DNA of 64,000 bases from Alphaproteobacteria bacterium (GCA_016794145.1 JAEUKP010000014.1:96787-160786), one strand, 5' to 3'. Shown: positions 46,843 through 57,121, numbered from the stretch's first letter. A program made the numbers and translations. The notes: a model not told the origin generated them from the sequence alone.

Positions 46843-48006
46843 ATGACCATTTTGACGACCAATGCCGCTTTGCAGGCATTTTGCGCGACACTGTCCGACT
46901 GCCCCTATATCACCGTTGATACCGAATTTATGCGCGAAAAAACCTATTTCGCGAAATTGTGCTTGTTACAAATCTCTGGCCCTGACCGCGATGCTGCGGC
47001 GGTCGATGTTCTGGCGGGGGAGGAAGACCTTGACCTCTCTCCTGTCTGGGCCTTGTTCGCCAACCCAAATATTGTCAAAGTCTTTCACGCAGCGCGTCAG
47101 GATCTGGAAATCATCTATCAACTGTCCGGCGCTCTCCCTACCCCCCTATTTGACACCCAAATCGCTGCAATGGTCTGTGGATATGGAGATCAAGTCGGAT
47201 ACGAGTCTCTGGTCAATGATATCTGCAAAGCAAAAGCCGATAAATCAAGCCAGTTTACCGACTGGACTCATCGTCCCCTCAGCCAGAAGCAAATCAGTTA
47301 TGCCTTAAATGATGTCATTTTCTTAAAAACCATCTATGAAGAGCTGAAAGCTCGGCTTGATAGAAAAGGCCGGAATGATTGGGTCTTAGAAGAAACAGAA
47401 AATCTACTTGACCCTGGACTTTATCAATTTCCACCGGAAGACGCCTGGAAAAGACTTAAACTTCGTTCTCCCAAACCTCGGGACCTTGCCGTTTTAAAAG
47501 AATTGGCAGCGTGGCGAGAAATGGAATCCCAAAAAAAGGATGTTCCGCGTGGACGTATTTTAAAAGATGAAACCCTTTTGGACCTCACCTATCAGAAACC
47601 ACGGACCGAGAGCGAACTGGCGCGCATTCGTGGAGTTTCGGCCGATATGGCCAAAGGTAAATTTGGTAAACTTGTACTCGATGCGATAGCTAGGGGCCTG
47701 GCTATTCCTGATACGTCATGCCCAATCGCGACAACCAGAGATCCCCTCCCCCAGCGACTAACCCCCGCACTTGAAATGCTTAAAATGCTCCTACGCATAC
47801 AGGCATCTGAGCATGATGTCGCTCCACGACTGATTGCCGACAGCGAAACATTGGAAAACTACGTCCGCGATCCAAAATCAACACCCAGCCTGACCCAAGG
47901 ATGGAGATCCGAAATTTTTGGATCTGAAGCTATCTTGATGATGAGCGGAGAAACTGCCCTTGGACTGGTCAATGGAAAAATTCAGAAAATTAAGATTAAA
48001 AATTAG
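46843..48006 (+). CDS. rnd: Ribonuclease D
   Basis: A 387-residue DEDDy 3'-5' exoribonuclease trimming tRNA and small RNA ends. ExoI DTEFMRE, ExoII HAARQDLEII and ExoIII YALNDVIFL (Tyr-x3-Asp) are all present. Two HRDC-like helical domains follow (about 205-290 and 300-380), the first with AVLKELAAWREMESQKKDVPRGRILKDE in conserved blocks. I took the ATG at 46843; a TTG one codon earlier is also in frame. Confidence 0.94.
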   Translation: MTILTTNAALQAFCATLSDCPYITVDTEFMREKTYFAKLCLLQISGPDRDAAAVDVLAGEEDLDLSPVWALFANPNIVKVFHAARQDLEIIYQLSGALPTPLFDTQIAAMVCGYGDQVGYESLVNDICKAKADKSSQFTDWTHRPLSQKQISYALNDVIFLKTIYEELKARLDRKGRNDWVLEETENLLDPGLYQFPPEDAWKRLKLRSPKPRDLAVLKELAAWREMESQKKDVPRGRILKDETLLDLTYQKPRTESELARIRGVSADMAKGKFGKLVLDAIARGLAIPDTSCPIATTRDPLPQRLTPALEMLKMLLRIQASEHDVAPRLIADSETLENYVRDPKSTPSLTQGWRSEIFGSEAILMMSGETALGLVNGKIQKIKIKN

Positions 48007-48171
48007 GACATTTTATCAATTGATCCCCTTTGTCAGGGATAGACAGAAAAAACACTCACTTATTTACTCAACCTGACTCAAACGGCTATATCTCTCTTTT
48101 TTCTTGTCATTTTCATGGTTTTGAGTTATTTTTGCTGCATTGCGAATTATCATAACAAAGAGGGCAGTATC

Positions 48172-48552
48172 ATGAGCACACCCGTAACTATCCACCCCAA
48201 TACAATTACAGCTTTACTTTCTCACCACATTGTTGACCTTCACTTATCCGTCGAACTTGGGCAGCTGAATGTTCTAATTGGCGAAAACATCCACACCCTG
48301 TCAAGCGGTCAAAACATAACAATTCCTAAAAACACCTTTTACGCTTACGCCAACCTATCGCCAAGACAGGCAATCGTTACCGAGCGGATTGATACCCCCA
48401 GCTTTACAAAAGACATGGTGGTTCATGCCGATGTTGATGGCGTGATCTATGATGTGACAGCAACCCCGACCGAACAAGTTAGTCATTCGCTTTACCTCTG
48501 CCTTGTTGATATGCTGATTAGATCACCAGTTGATCAAAAATTATCTGCTTAG
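48172..48552 (+). CDS. Small protein of unknown function, possibly cupin-like
   Basis: A 126-residue protein from an ATG at 48172 with GAGGG about 8 bases upstream (MSTPVTIHPNTITALL...). The pattern DLHLSVELGQLNVLIGENIHTLSSGQNITIPKNTFYAYANLS alternates beta strands with Gly/Pro turns, like a cupin second half; metal ligands are not evident, so this is a guess. No signal peptide. Confidence 0.55.
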   Translation: MSTPVTIHPNTITALLSHHIVDLHLSVELGQLNVLIGENIHTLSSGQNITIPKNTFYAYANLSPRQAIVTERIDTPSFTKDMVVHADVDGVIYDVTATPTEQVSHSLYLCLVDMLIRSPVDQKLSA

Positions 48553-48613
48553 GCTTATTGACAAATATAAGGCAAGCATAGAATCTATCCTCACAACCAA
48601 GCGAGGATAGATT

Positions 48614-50194
48614 GTGACCTACTTCCCGGATACGGCTGACTTTCAAAAACTTTCCGATCATAAAAGGAAGATGGAAGATTTTTCTTTGCGCACGGCTTTG
48701 GAAGGCCCAGGACGATTTGAAAAATACTCACACTCTCTAGAGAATATGGTCTTTGATTTTTCAAAACATCTGATAACAGATGAAACACAAGATCTTCTTC
48801 TCTCCTTGGCTCACAGCATGGATATCGAAGATATCCGGGACAAAATGTTTGCAGGCGAGAAGATCAATATAACAGAAAATCGCGCAGTCCTTCATACAGC
48901 CCTCCGGGCACCCAGATCCTCATCGATCATGGTAGACGGAGAAAATGTTATCCCGTTTATTTATGATGTGCTCGACCAAATGAGATCCTTCTCGGAATCA
49001 GTTCGATCTGGCCACCATAAAGGATACACAGGCCAATCAATAACGGATATCGTTCATATCGGCATTGGCGGGTCAGACCTTGGCCCACGGTTTGTTGTTG
49101 ATTCCTTGGTTGATTTTTGTTCTGGTCCTGCATTGCATTTTGTTTCCAATGTTGATGGGCATGATATTTCATCAACATTGAAAAAATTATCACCCGAAAC
49201 AACATTATTTATTATTGCTTCAAAAACATTTGCGACGGAAGAAACAATGTTGAATGCAGAAGTTGCCAAAAGATGGCTGCTCCAATCTGCACCACTTGGC
49301 TCCATTTCAAAACATTTTGTTGCCCTCTCAACCAATGAGGAAGCTGTTTTAAGATTCGGGATATTAAAAGAAAATATGTTTCCCTTCCGTGACTGGGTCG
49401 GTGGGAGGTATTCGCTTTGGTCTGCCATCGGCCTTTCAATCGCTTTGGCGGTTGGGTTCGAACATTTCCGCGCTCTGTTGGATGGGGCCCACGCGATGGA
49501 TCAACATTTTAAAACCGCCCCCTTTGATCAAAACATCCCTGTTTTAATGGCCATGATCGGGATCTGGTACATCAATTTTTGGGGATACACCGCGCATCTT
49601 TTACTTCCCTATGATGCACGCCTTGGAAAAATTGCCAAATTCGCCCAGCAAATGGATATGGAGTCGAACGGGAAAGCAGTTGACCGCGACGGGAACATTG
49701 TAGACTATGCAACTGGCCCGGTTATTTTCGGGGAGCCAGGGACAGATAGCCAACATTCTTTTATGCAACTGGTTCACCAATCACCAACCCCTATTCCCGC
49801 AGATTTTCTGATTGTAAAAAAACCATCACATGATTTAAAAGAAAATCACAATTCTCTGATTGCGAATTTCCTTGCACAAACCCGGGCTCTTGCGATTGGA
49901 CAAACATTGGATGAGGCAGGAAGCGATATATCACGGGTTTTTACAGGCAACCGACCAACGACCAGCATTATCCTCCCCGAATTAACACCTTTTTATTTGG
50001 GAATGTTAATCGCAGCGTATGAGCACAAGGTTTTCGTTCAAGGTGTTATCTGGAATCTGAATTCTTTTGATCAGCCAGGAGTCGAGTTGGGTAAAAAATT
50101 AGCCAAACCATTAAAAGAAAATATAATATCCCAGAAAATTGATCCGTCTTTGGACGGATCAACAAAAGGATTGTTAAAGACTCTGATTGGATAA
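48614..50194 (+). CDS. pgi: Glucose-6-phosphate isomerase
   Basis: A 526-residue enzyme interconverting glucose-6-P and fructose-6-P. Signatures are HIGIGGSDLGPRFV near residue 150, GGRYSLWSAIGLSIAL near 258 and FDQPGVELGKKLAK near 485. The start is GTG at 48614 with GAGGA 6-7 bases upstream. Next to a convergent UDP-glucose dehydrogenase, it may help supply sugar nucleotides. Confidence 0.95.
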   Translation: MTYFPDTADFQKLSDHKRKMEDFSLRTALEGPGRFEKYSHSLENMVFDFSKHLITDETQDLLLSLAHSMDIEDIRDKMFAGEKINITENRAVLHTALRAPRSSSIMVDGENVIPFIYDVLDQMRSFSESVRSGHHKGYTGQSITDIVHIGIGGSDLGPRFVVDSLVDFCSGPALHFVSNVDGHDISSTLKKLSPETTLFIIASKTFATEETMLNAEVAKRWLLQSAPLGSISKHFVALSTNEEAVLRFGILKENMFPFRDWVGGRYSLWSAIGLSIALAVGFEHFRALLDGAHAMDQHFKTAPFDQNIPVLMAMIGIWYINFWGYTAHLLLPYDARLGKIAKFAQQMDMESNGKAVDRDGNIVDYATGPVIFGEPGTDSQHSFMQLVHQSPTPIPADFLIVKKPSHDLKENHNSLIANFLAQTRALAIGQTLDEAGSDISRVFTGNRPTTSIILPELTPFYLGMLIAAYEHKVFVQGVIWNLNSFDQPGVELGKKLAKPLKENIISQKIDPSLDGSTKGLLKTLIG

Positions 50195-50195
50195 A

Positions 50196-51545
50196 CTATG
50201 ATGCAATGCGCATTCTTTCTGTTGATTTTCCATCCACAAGTTCAGGCCGCCCGATAGAAATGTAGTGGAACCCTCGTCCCTCCATTTCTGGAAGTTTATA
50301 GATATTACGCATATCAATAATGCACTTCCGCTTTACAAGATCTGCCACTCTATCCATATTAAGCCCACGGAATTCGTTCCATTCTGTTACAATAACAACA
50401 GCATCCGCATCTGTCATTGCCGCATAGGCATCATCACACCATTCAACATCGCTCAGGACTTTTTTTGCATTGTCCATGGCGACAGGATCTGTTGCTGCAA
50501 CCTTTGCACCCGCAGCCTGCAAGGCTGGAATAATAACCAAGGACGGAGCCTCACGGATATCATCTGTATTGGGTTTAAACGCAATTCCAAGAATTGCAAT
50601 TTTCTTACCTTTAACGGTTCCGCCGCATGCTGTAATCACACGATCCGCCATTGATTTCTGACGTGCCTTATTGACATCGACAACCGTTTCAACAATTGTT
50701 TGCGGGGCCTGATGTTGCTGTCCGATCTGAACCAGTGCGAGTGTATCTTTGGGAAAACATGACCCACCATATCCCGGCCCGGCATGAAGAAATTTTGATC
50801 CAATCCGACCATCCAATCCCATCCCCCTCGCGACATCCTGAACATTGCCACCGACAGATTCGCAAAGATTCGCAATTTCATTAATGAATGTAATTTTAAC
50901 AGCCAGAAAAGCATTGCTGGCATATTTAATAATCTCTGAACTTTCTGGCGTTGTCATGACCATTGGCGTTTCATTGATATAAAGGGGGCGGTAAAGCTCC
51001 TTCATAACCGCCCGCGCTCTTTCGGATGTTGTACCAACAACAACCCGGTCTGGTCTCATAAAATCATCGATGGCGGCGCCCTCCCGAAGAAATTCAGGAT
51101 TCGAAACAACATCGAAATCCGCATTCGGATTTGCAGCCCGAATAACCTCCTCAACACGACGTGCCGTTCCGACAGGAACCGTGGATTTGTTAACAATGAC
51201 AGTATAATGGTTCAGATATTGTGCAATTTCTTTTGCTGCCTCAAAAACATAGGTCAGGTCCGCCTGCCCGTCGATGACACTGGGGGGAGTTCCAACAGCA
51301 ATAAAAACAGCATCAGCCCCTGCCATCGCGTTGGCTAGGTCCGTTGTGAAATGAAGGCGACCTGCCTTTACTTGCTTGGCCACCAAATCTTCCAATCCGG
51401 GTTCGTAAATCGGGATTTGCCCCTGTTTTAAACGATCAATCTTTCCTGCGTCTTTATCAACACAAACAACATCAATCCCAAACTCTGCAAAGCAAGTCCC
51501 TGAAACAAGACCTACATATCCCGTACCGACAACACCAATTTTCAT
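50196..51545 (-). CDS. ugd: UDP-glucose 6-dehydrogenase
   Basis: A 449-residue NAD-dependent enzyme making UDP-glucuronate for surface polysaccharides. The Rossmann motif GTGYVGLVSG is at residues 7-16, SNPEFLREGAAIDDF near 150, and the catalytic Cys in GPGYGGSCFPKD near 260. Convergent with pgi at 1 base distance. No polysaccharide cluster is adjacent. Confidence 0.94.
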   Translation of the reverse strand: MKIGVVGTGYVGLVSGTCFAEFGIDVVCVDKDAGKIDRLKQGQIPIYEPGLEDLVAKQVKAGRLHFTTDLANAMAGADAVFIAVGTPPSVIDGQADLTYVFEAAKEIAQYLNHYTVIVNKSTVPVGTARRVEEVIRAANPNADFDVVSNPEFLREGAAIDDFMRPDRVVVGTTSERARAVMKELYRPLYINETPMVMTTPESSEIIKYASNAFLAVKITFINEIANLCESVGGNVQDVARGMGLDGRIGSKFLHAGPGYGGSCFPKDTLALVQIGQQHQAPQTIVETVVDVNKARQKSMADRVITACGGTVKGKKIAILGIAFKPNTDDIREAPSLVIIPALQAAGAKVAATDPVAMDNAKKVLSDVEWCDDAYAAMTDADAVVIVTEWNEFRGLNMDRVADLVKRKCIIDMRNIYKLPEMEGRGFHYISIGRPELVDGKSTERMRIAS

Positions 51546-51681
51546 AGAAAATTCCTTTTGTAATAAAATAATGCTGAAACCTAATGACTTTTTATAAGGA
51601 ATGTAAAGAAAAAAATCCCTTTTCGCTTCTTTGAATAAAGGTTAAAGTCATAAAAATTTATTTTTGAAAGATTTCATAAGC

Positions 51682-52437
51682 ATGTCAAACGAAAATCAAA
51701 ATCAGTCTCTTTTGCCTTTGTTCTACACAAACCCGGAGCCCCTTGAAGCAAAACGGCATGCCAATTTAGCCTTGCGTAAAAATTTCGGGCTTGGGTTTAC
51801 AAAAAACGTAAATGCTGTGCCCGTTACAATGATTGAGTTCCCTCAGGTTTGTCACGCCTATCCGATTGCCTTTAGTCCGGATGAAAATGCCACACCAGTT
51901 GCGATTTTGGGCCTTCGCGATAATGAAAATCTTTTTGTAACCACAAAAGGGGAATGGAGTAACGATCTTTACATTCCGTCCTATATCCGTCGATATCCGT
52001 TTATTTTTTCGGAACAACCTGACGGGGAACAATTAACCTTGTGCATTGATATGAATGACAAAGTAACAGAAGAAAATGGAGAGCAAAAATTTTTTGAGCC
52101 CGATAGCCAACCAACGGCATTGGCTAAAAACGCCTTGGAATTCTGCAAATCCTATCATAGTGCCGCCCAACAAACGATCGCCTTCGGAAAGGACATTCAC
52201 CAATCAGGCTTATTGGTCGAACGTTCGGCGGAAATCGTAACGCCCGGAGGGCAAAAAATAAACTTCTCTGGGTTCCGTATCATTGATGAGGAAAAACTAT
52301 CTCACCTAGACGAAAAGACATTTCTTGATTTCCGCAAAAAAGGCTGGCTACCCTTTATTTATGCCCATTTATTTTCGGGCGCACAATGGCCCCGACTCAC
52401 TCGTAAATTAAATGATTTACTTAAAAACCCTGCGTGA
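51682..52437 (+). CDS. SapC-family protein
   Basis: A 251-residue soluble protein matching the SapC family, named from a Campylobacter S-layer locus and common in alphaproteobacteria. Landmarks are EPLEAKRHANLALRKN near the start, YPIAFSPDENATPVAILGLRDNENLFV in conserved blocks, YIPSYIRRYPFIF, and GFRIIDEEKLSHL near the end. The ATG at 51682 is preferred to a TTG six codons earlier. Its molecular role is not established. Confidence 0.88.
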   Translation: MSNENQNQSLLPLFYTNPEPLEAKRHANLALRKNFGLGFTKNVNAVPVTMIEFPQVCHAYPIAFSPDENATPVAILGLRDNENLFVTTKGEWSNDLYIPSYIRRYPFIFSEQPDGEQLTLCIDMNDKVTEENGEQKFFEPDSQPTALAKNALEFCKSYHSAAQQTIAFGKDIHQSGLLVERSAEIVTPGGQKINFSGFRIIDEEKLSHLDEKTFLDFRKKGWLPFIYAHLFSGAQWPRLTRKLNDLLKNPA

Positions 52438-52576
52438 TAGTTAAACAATTCACAACTTTATGAATCAAAGCGTATCGAAAACTTGAAAACCGTAAAGAGC
52501 TTGTGCTAATCCTAGGCACTTCGAAAATTATAAATTTAATGAATGTAATAAAACTTTTATAGGGAATCTAAGAACG

Positions 52577-53143
52577 ATGGCGAAAGTTTCAACTCTTAAA
52601 GCTGCTGATCTATCTGGTAAATCAAAAGCAACCATTCTGCGTGCAATGAATTCAGGACGATTATCGTTTGAATTGGATGAATCAGGAGAAAAAGTTATCG
52701 ATACGTCTGAGTTGGAACGCGTTTACGGACCGTTCCGTTCGAAAGCGGCGAGCGAGAGCGAGACTATTATCCGCGCCGAACTTCAACGCGCACAAGATCT
52801 CTTAGAAGTTGAACGAATCAAAATGCGTGTTCGCGGGCTTGAAGATCAACTGCATATGACACAAGTTCAATTGGATGATATGCGTGAACAACGTGACCAA
52901 TGGCAAAAGCAAGCCCAACAAATCCTGATCACCAACCAAATGTCACAGAAACATGCCGAAGATTTGAAACAAGAGCTTCGTGAACGCGAAGCCCGTGAAC
53001 GTGCTGCACGTCAAAAGCAAATGGAAGAGCGTCTTCGCCGCCAAGCCGAGAACGAAAATGCACGTCAAGAAGAAATTCTTGTCAAGCAGCATATGGCTGA
53101 AATGCCGATTTGGAGCAGAATTCTACAAAAAATTCGCGCCTGA
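52577..53143 (+). CDS. KfrA-like coiled-coil protein with N-terminal helix-turn-helix
   Basis: A 188-residue protein. The first ~55 residues look like a MerR-type winged helix (LKAADLSGKSKATILRAMNSGRLSFELDESG in part). Then comes a ~105-residue Arg/Glu/Gln-rich coiled coil (ELQRAQDLLEVERIKMR onward) and a short tail. This layout recalls plasmid KfrA-type or replication-accessory proteins; function is unproven. AGGGAATC lies before the ATG. It ends at a terminator before flhB. Confidence 0.65.
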   Translation: MAKVSTLKAADLSGKSKATILRAMNSGRLSFELDESGEKVIDTSELERVYGPFRSKAASESETIIRAELQRAQDLLEVERIKMRVRGLEDQLHMTQVQLDDMREQRDQWQKQAQQILITNQMSQKHAEDLKQELREREARERAARQKQMEERLRRQAENENARQEEILVKQHMAEMPIWSRILQKIRA

Positions 53144-53186
53144 GAAACTTAGGCCCCAGGTTAGTTTAAGGCATAATAACGTTTTG

Positions 53187-53225
53187 AATGACGGGCCCCA
53201 CATTGTGCAGAGTGAGCCCGTCATT
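53187..53225 (+). terminator. Terminator between the coiled-coil gene and flhB
   Basis: AATGACGGGC pairs with GCCCGTCATT over a 19-base loop, followed by ATTTATTTT. Confidence 0.7.
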
Positions 53226-53260
53226 ATTTATTTTGGCCCCGCTTTTGCAAGTATAAAACC

Positions 53261-54346
53261 ATGGCAGACGACGACAAAGAAGACGACGCCTCAAAAACCG
53301 AAGACCCTTCGGCAAAAAAACTTGAGGAATCACGAAAGCGTGGACAGGTCGCCCAATCCCGTGATTTAAGCACATGGGTTATGTTCTTAGCCGCCACACT
53401 TTTGATCGGCGCTGCAACCCCCTCCATGTTCCAGAATTTTGCCCATGACCTAAAGGCTTTTTTAGAACATGCCCATCAATTTACAATGGGCTCTGCTGAT
53501 ATTGAAAACCTTCTTGCAACGACATCTTTGATCGCACTGAAGGGTTCTTTTCTGTTTTTCATTGTCCTTGTTTTCGCAGCTATCCTTGGCCCGACAATGC
53601 AAATAGGTCTATTAATTTCACCCGATGTTTTAAAACCTGATATCAGTAAAATTTCAATTTCAAAAGGATTTTCCAGGCTCTTTTCTTTAAAATCATTTGT
53701 TGAATTTTTAAAAGGCCTTCTAAAAATGGTGGCGATTGGAGCTATTGGTTTCTCGCTCGTAGCCCCCTATCTCGAAAACATTGAACACAGTATTGACACT
53801 TCACCTTTTGATATTCTGGAAGAAATAAAATCACTTGCCATACGCATGATGGTGGGGATTTTAATTGCCCTTTTGGCGATTGCTCTTGCTGATTTCCTCT
53901 ACCAACGTTGGGAATTTATGAAACAAATGCGAATGACCAAACAAGAAGTCAAAGACGAATACAAACAAACAGAGGGAGACCCCTTTATCAAAGGAAAGCT
54001 TAAGCAGTTGCGTATGGAGAAAGCACGTCAACGCATGATGCAAAACGTTCCAAAAGCAGACGTCATTATTACAAACCCAACCCACTTTTCGATTGCGCTG
54101 AAGTATGACACAGAAATATCTGAGGCCCCGATCGTTATTGCAAAAGGCGTTGATAATGTGGCTTTTCGTATTCGTGAAATCGCAAAAGAGCATGACATTA
54201 TTCTGTACGAAAACCCGCCCCTGGCGAGGACCCTTTTTGATACAGTCGATATTGATCATCCTATTCCAGTTGAACTTTACAAGGCCGTTGCAGAAATCAT
54301 TTCGTACGTTTACAAGAAAAAAGGGAAAATAAAGCCATCGCCCTAA
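53261..54346 (+). CDS. flhB: Flagellar type III export protein FlhB
   Basis: A 361-residue export-gate protein. An acidic N-terminus (DDDKEDDASKTEDPSAKKLEESRKRGQV, in the family style) leads to four hydrophobic segments (about 38-52, 88-112, 150-170, 195-215) and the cytosolic domain with the self-cleavage motif NPTH (272-275). It switches export from hook to filament. Spa/YscU relatives share this pattern; the following cckA is the usual alphaproteobacterial flagellar-locus neighbour. fliR and flhA are not in the window. Confidence 0.9.
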   Translation: MADDDKEDDASKTEDPSAKKLEESRKRGQVAQSRDLSTWVMFLAATLLIGAATPSMFQNFAHDLKAFLEHAHQFTMGSADIENLLATTSLIALKGSFLFFIVLVFAAILGPTMQIGLLISPDVLKPDISKISISKGFSRLFSLKSFVEFLKGLLKMVAIGAIGFSLVAPYLENIEHSIDTSPFDILEEIKSLAIRMMVGILIALLAIALADFLYQRWEFMKQMRMTKQEVKDEYKQTEGDPFIKGKLKQLRMEKARQRMMQNVPKADVIITNPTHFSIALKYDTEISEAPIVIAKGVDNVAFRIREIAKEHDIILYENPPLARTLFDTVDIDHPIPVELYKAVAEIISYVYKKKGKIKPSP

Positions 54347-54421
54347 ATCATTTGATCATTAGGCATTTTGGCAAGAAACTCTCTGGTCAAAATAAGAGTT
54401 TTCTGCCATTCTAGATCTATC

Positions 54422-56752
54422 ATGTCGATATATCTTTTTTTTGCCCTTCCCGTTGCATCTCTTGCTCTTTATTTTTTCTATAGAGCCTACATCCAATATA
54501 GAAAAAAAAATAAGTTATTTTATGAGGTCTTAGAGTCGAGTCGTGGAGCGCGATTGGTTGTTAATGAAAATAACGAAAATCTTTTTCTAAACTCTCAATT
54601 CCGCGCCTATTGTACTCCTTTTGGATCGCCCTGTTATCATTCCCTACTGAGTCTTGCGGCCGATCGGAAAGATGATCTTGAAAGAATCGAAACTCTTGCT
54701 AAATCTGGCCAGATAGGGCGCATTGAAATTGAAACCGTTCAATTGGGACAACGCCGATGGTATAGAATTGTTGCTCAGCCCATTGCAGGTTTCAAAGGTT
54801 ACGTCCATTGGTGGATTGAAGATAGCACTGATCAACATACCCAAAACCATCAAATCCTGCAAGAAAGAGCAACCCTTATTGATTATTCCGACAATGCACC
54901 TGTTGGCTTCTTTTCGGTTGATGAAACTGGTCATTTTGTTTTTGTGAATGCAACATTTACACGTTGGGTCGGATACAGCAACGAAGAATTATTGTCGAAT
55001 ATTAAACTTCATGATCTTTTGGTTTCCCCGCCCGACAAAGCAGCCCCCTATGACATTAAAGTGGGTGGTGGGGTCCGACAAATTGCTGAACTGAACGTTA
55101 AAAGCAGAAATGGCCGAGAATTTCTTGCTGCAATAACCCAAACCGTTGTTCATGAAGAGGATGGAAAGGTCAGAACCCGTGCTGTTATTAATGACCTAAC
55201 AGCCGAAAAAACAATCCGTCAGGCTTTAGAAGACTCAGAAAGTCGGTTTGAAAGATTTTTTGCTGAAGCCCCTCTTGGTATTGCATTAATCGACAAAGAT
55301 GGAATTGTAAGAGATTGCAATACTGCTCTTTCTAAACTGTTGTGCCGCCCCCTTTCAACAATCGAAGGGAAAGCATATAGCGAAATGCTTGATAAAGCAG
55401 ATTGGAAAACTGTTACTGGGATCATTGCAAGTATTTCCAAAGGCGAAATCATCAATGATGCTATCGAAGTCAGATTATGGATTGACTCCTTAAAATCATC
55501 AATTCCTTGTCAATTATTCGCACGACAGTTTAAGGAGGGATCGCATATTGCCCTCCACTTTATTGACTTATCAAAACAGAAAAATCTTGAGACGCAATTT
55601 ATCCAATCACAGAAAATGCAGGCGGTCGGACAACTGGCTGGTGGAATAGCTCATGATTTTAACAATCTTCTAACCGCGATTATTGGCTTTTCCGATTTAT
55701 TGTTATTACGCCATAAACCCGGGGATCCATCTTTTAGTGATATTCAACAAATCAAACAAAATTCAAACCGCGCTGCTAATTTGGTTCGTCAATTATTGGC
55801 TTTCTCGCGTCAACAGACCTTACGTCCCCAAGTCCAAGATATTACAGACATTCTAACCGAAGTATCACATCTTCTGCGGCGATTAATCGGTGTGAATATT
55901 GAATTCAAGCTTGTTCATGGAAACAACCTGGGGCTTGTAAAAGTCGATGGTGGTCAAATGGAACAAGTCCTTGTCAATATGGCTGTCAACGCTCGCGATG
56001 CGATGCCTGATGGAGGGGCATTGACGATCACAACAAGATCCTTGAAAACGACAACCCCGACGACATTCGGAGAGGATACGATGCCGTCAGGAGATTGGGT
56101 TGTGATTGATGTCCAAGATACAGGTACAGGAATTCCGCCAGATGTCTTGAAACGTATCTTTGAGCCATTTTTCACAACAAAAGATGTTGGAAAAGGAACC
56201 GGCCTTGGGCTTGCAACAGTTTATGGGATTATCCGCCAAACAGATGGGTTTCTTGGTGTCGATAGTCAGGTTGGTGTCGGAACAACTTTTTCGATCTACC
56301 TTCCCCAAGCAAGCGAAGAAGAGTCCCAGAACACAACCCCCATCACGCCCCCAGAAGATACAGAAGGCGACTTGACAGGAACAGCTCGCATTCTTCTTGT
56401 TGAAGATGAAGATGCTGTCCGCACTTTTTCAACCCGTGCTTTGATGAATAAAGGGTATGAAGTTATCACAGCAGAACATGGTGAGGCTGGCTTGGCTGTC
56501 TTTAAAGAACAAACAAAGCCATTGGACTTACTGGTTACTGATGTAATGATGCCTGGAATGGATGGGCCGACCTTGGCACGTGAAATTCGGGCTGTTGTTC
56601 CACATCTGAAAATTATTTTTGTATCCGGGTATACTGAAGAAAAATTAAAAGACACATTGGGTCAAGGAATCTATTTCCTTCAAAAACCGTTTACACTGAA
56701 GCAGTTGGCAGGAAAGGTCAAAGAAGTCCTGGATGAAAAAACAATTTCCTAA
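54422..56752 (+). CDS. cckA: Cell cycle hybrid histidine kinase CckA
   Basis: A 776-residue membrane-bound kinase/phosphatase that feeds ChpT and CtrA. An N-terminal span (about 3-25) is followed by two or more PAS-like regions (about 140-265 and 270-390). The H-box [11 protein letters not shown] carries the phospho-acceptor His411 and is the CckA-type HDFNN signature. The HATPase has [22 protein letters not shown], and the C-terminal receiver has Asp707 in [13 protein letters not shown] prefer the ATG at 54422 to a TTG 18 codons upstream. A palindromic repeat begins directly after the stop. Confidence 0.92.
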   Translation: MSIYLFFALPVASLALYFFYRAYIQYRKKNKLFYEVLESSRGARLVVNENNENLFLNSQFRAYCTPFGSPCYHSLLSLAADRKDDLERIETLAKSGQIGRIEIETVQLGQRRWYRIVAQPIAGFKGYVHWWIEDSTDQHTQNHQILQERATLIDYSDNAPVGFFSVDETGHFVFVNATFTRWVGYSNEELLSNIKLHDLLVSPPDKAAPYDIKVGGGVRQIAELNVKSRNGREFLAAITQTVVHEEDGKVRTRAVINDLTAEKTIRQALEDSESRFERFFAEAPLGIALIDKDGIVRDCNTALSKLLCRPLSTIEGKAYSEMLDKADWKTVTGIIASISKGEIINDAIEVRLWIDSLKSSIPCQLFARQFKEGSHIALHFIDLSKQKNLETQFIQSQKMQAVGQLAGGIAHDFNNLLTAIIGFSDLLLLRHKPGDPSFSDIQQIKQNSNRAANLVRQLLAFSRQQTLRPQVQDITDILTEVSHLLRRLIGVNIEFKLVHGNNLGLVKVDGGQMEQVLVNMAVNARDAMPDGGALTITTRSLKTTTPTTFGEDTMPSGDWVVIDVQDTGTGIPPDVLKRIFEPFFTTKDVGKGTGLGLATVYGIIRQTDGFLGVDSQVGVGTTFSIYLPQASEEESQNTTPITPPEDTEGDLTGTARILLVEDEDAVRTFSTRALMNKGYEVITAEHGEAGLAVFKEQTKPLDLLVTDVMMPGMDGPTLAREIRAVVPHLKIIFVSGYTEEKLKDTLGQGIYFLQKPFTLKQLAGKVKEVLDEKTIS

Positions 56753-56863
56753 GGCCACCTCTAAAAACCCTTATCGTCATACCAGCGGAAGCTAGTATCT
56801 CTTTGATTTCAAAAAAATTCAAGATTCCGGCTTTCGCCGGAATGAGGGTTTTTAGAGGTGGCC
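56753..56863. repeat. Palindromic intergenic element abutting the cckA stop
   Basis: A 111-bp element with perfect 19-bp inverted ends (GGCCACCTCTAAAAACCCT / AGGGTTTTTAGAGGTGGCC). Inside is ATTCCGGC-TTTC-GCCGGAAT, closely related to the ATTCTGGC-TTTC-GCCAGAAT hairpin of the 4.1 and 29.7 kb repeats. It starts at the base after the stop codon and may end the transcript. Confidence 0.75.
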
Positions 56864-56894
56864 CTAACTTTAAACGCGATTAAGCACCGCTTGA

Positions 56895-57014
56895 TTACAC
56901 CTCTCCACCAAGTGCAATTGTAAGAAGGACAAAACATCCAACATAAAACACATAGAATAAAATTGCATCTTTGCCGCTTCGGCGTTTTGAAAAATCGAAC
57001 AAATCTTTAAGCAT
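56895..57014 (-). CDS. 39-residue membrane peptide of unknown function
   Basis: A 40-codon frame (MLKDLFDFSKRRSGKDAILF..., ending LGGEV) with GGAG seven bases before its ATG. A basic N-terminus precedes one span (about residues 17-35), predicting N-in topology. It follows the membrane gene at 57122 on the same strand but behind a terminator hairpin, so its expression may depend on readthrough or its own promoter. Confidence 0.5.
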   Translation of the reverse strand: MLKDLFDFSKRRSGKDAILFYVFYVGCFVLLTIALGGEV

Positions 57015-57065
57015 TTTTTTCTCCATCCTCTTCTTCTAAAAGATTTTAGATAAAAAAAGCAAGAA

Positions 57066-57091
57066 AAAAGCCGCAGAAATTTGCGGCTTTT
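57066..57091 (-). terminator. Terminator after the 57122 membrane gene
   Basis: AAAAGCCGCA pairs with TGCGGCTTTT over a six-base loop, and on the minus strand it is followed by TTCTT after the T run. It separates the two small membrane genes. Confidence 0.75.
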
Positions 57092-57121
57092 GTAAGTTTT
57101 TTTAGTATGGGTTTAGAAAAA

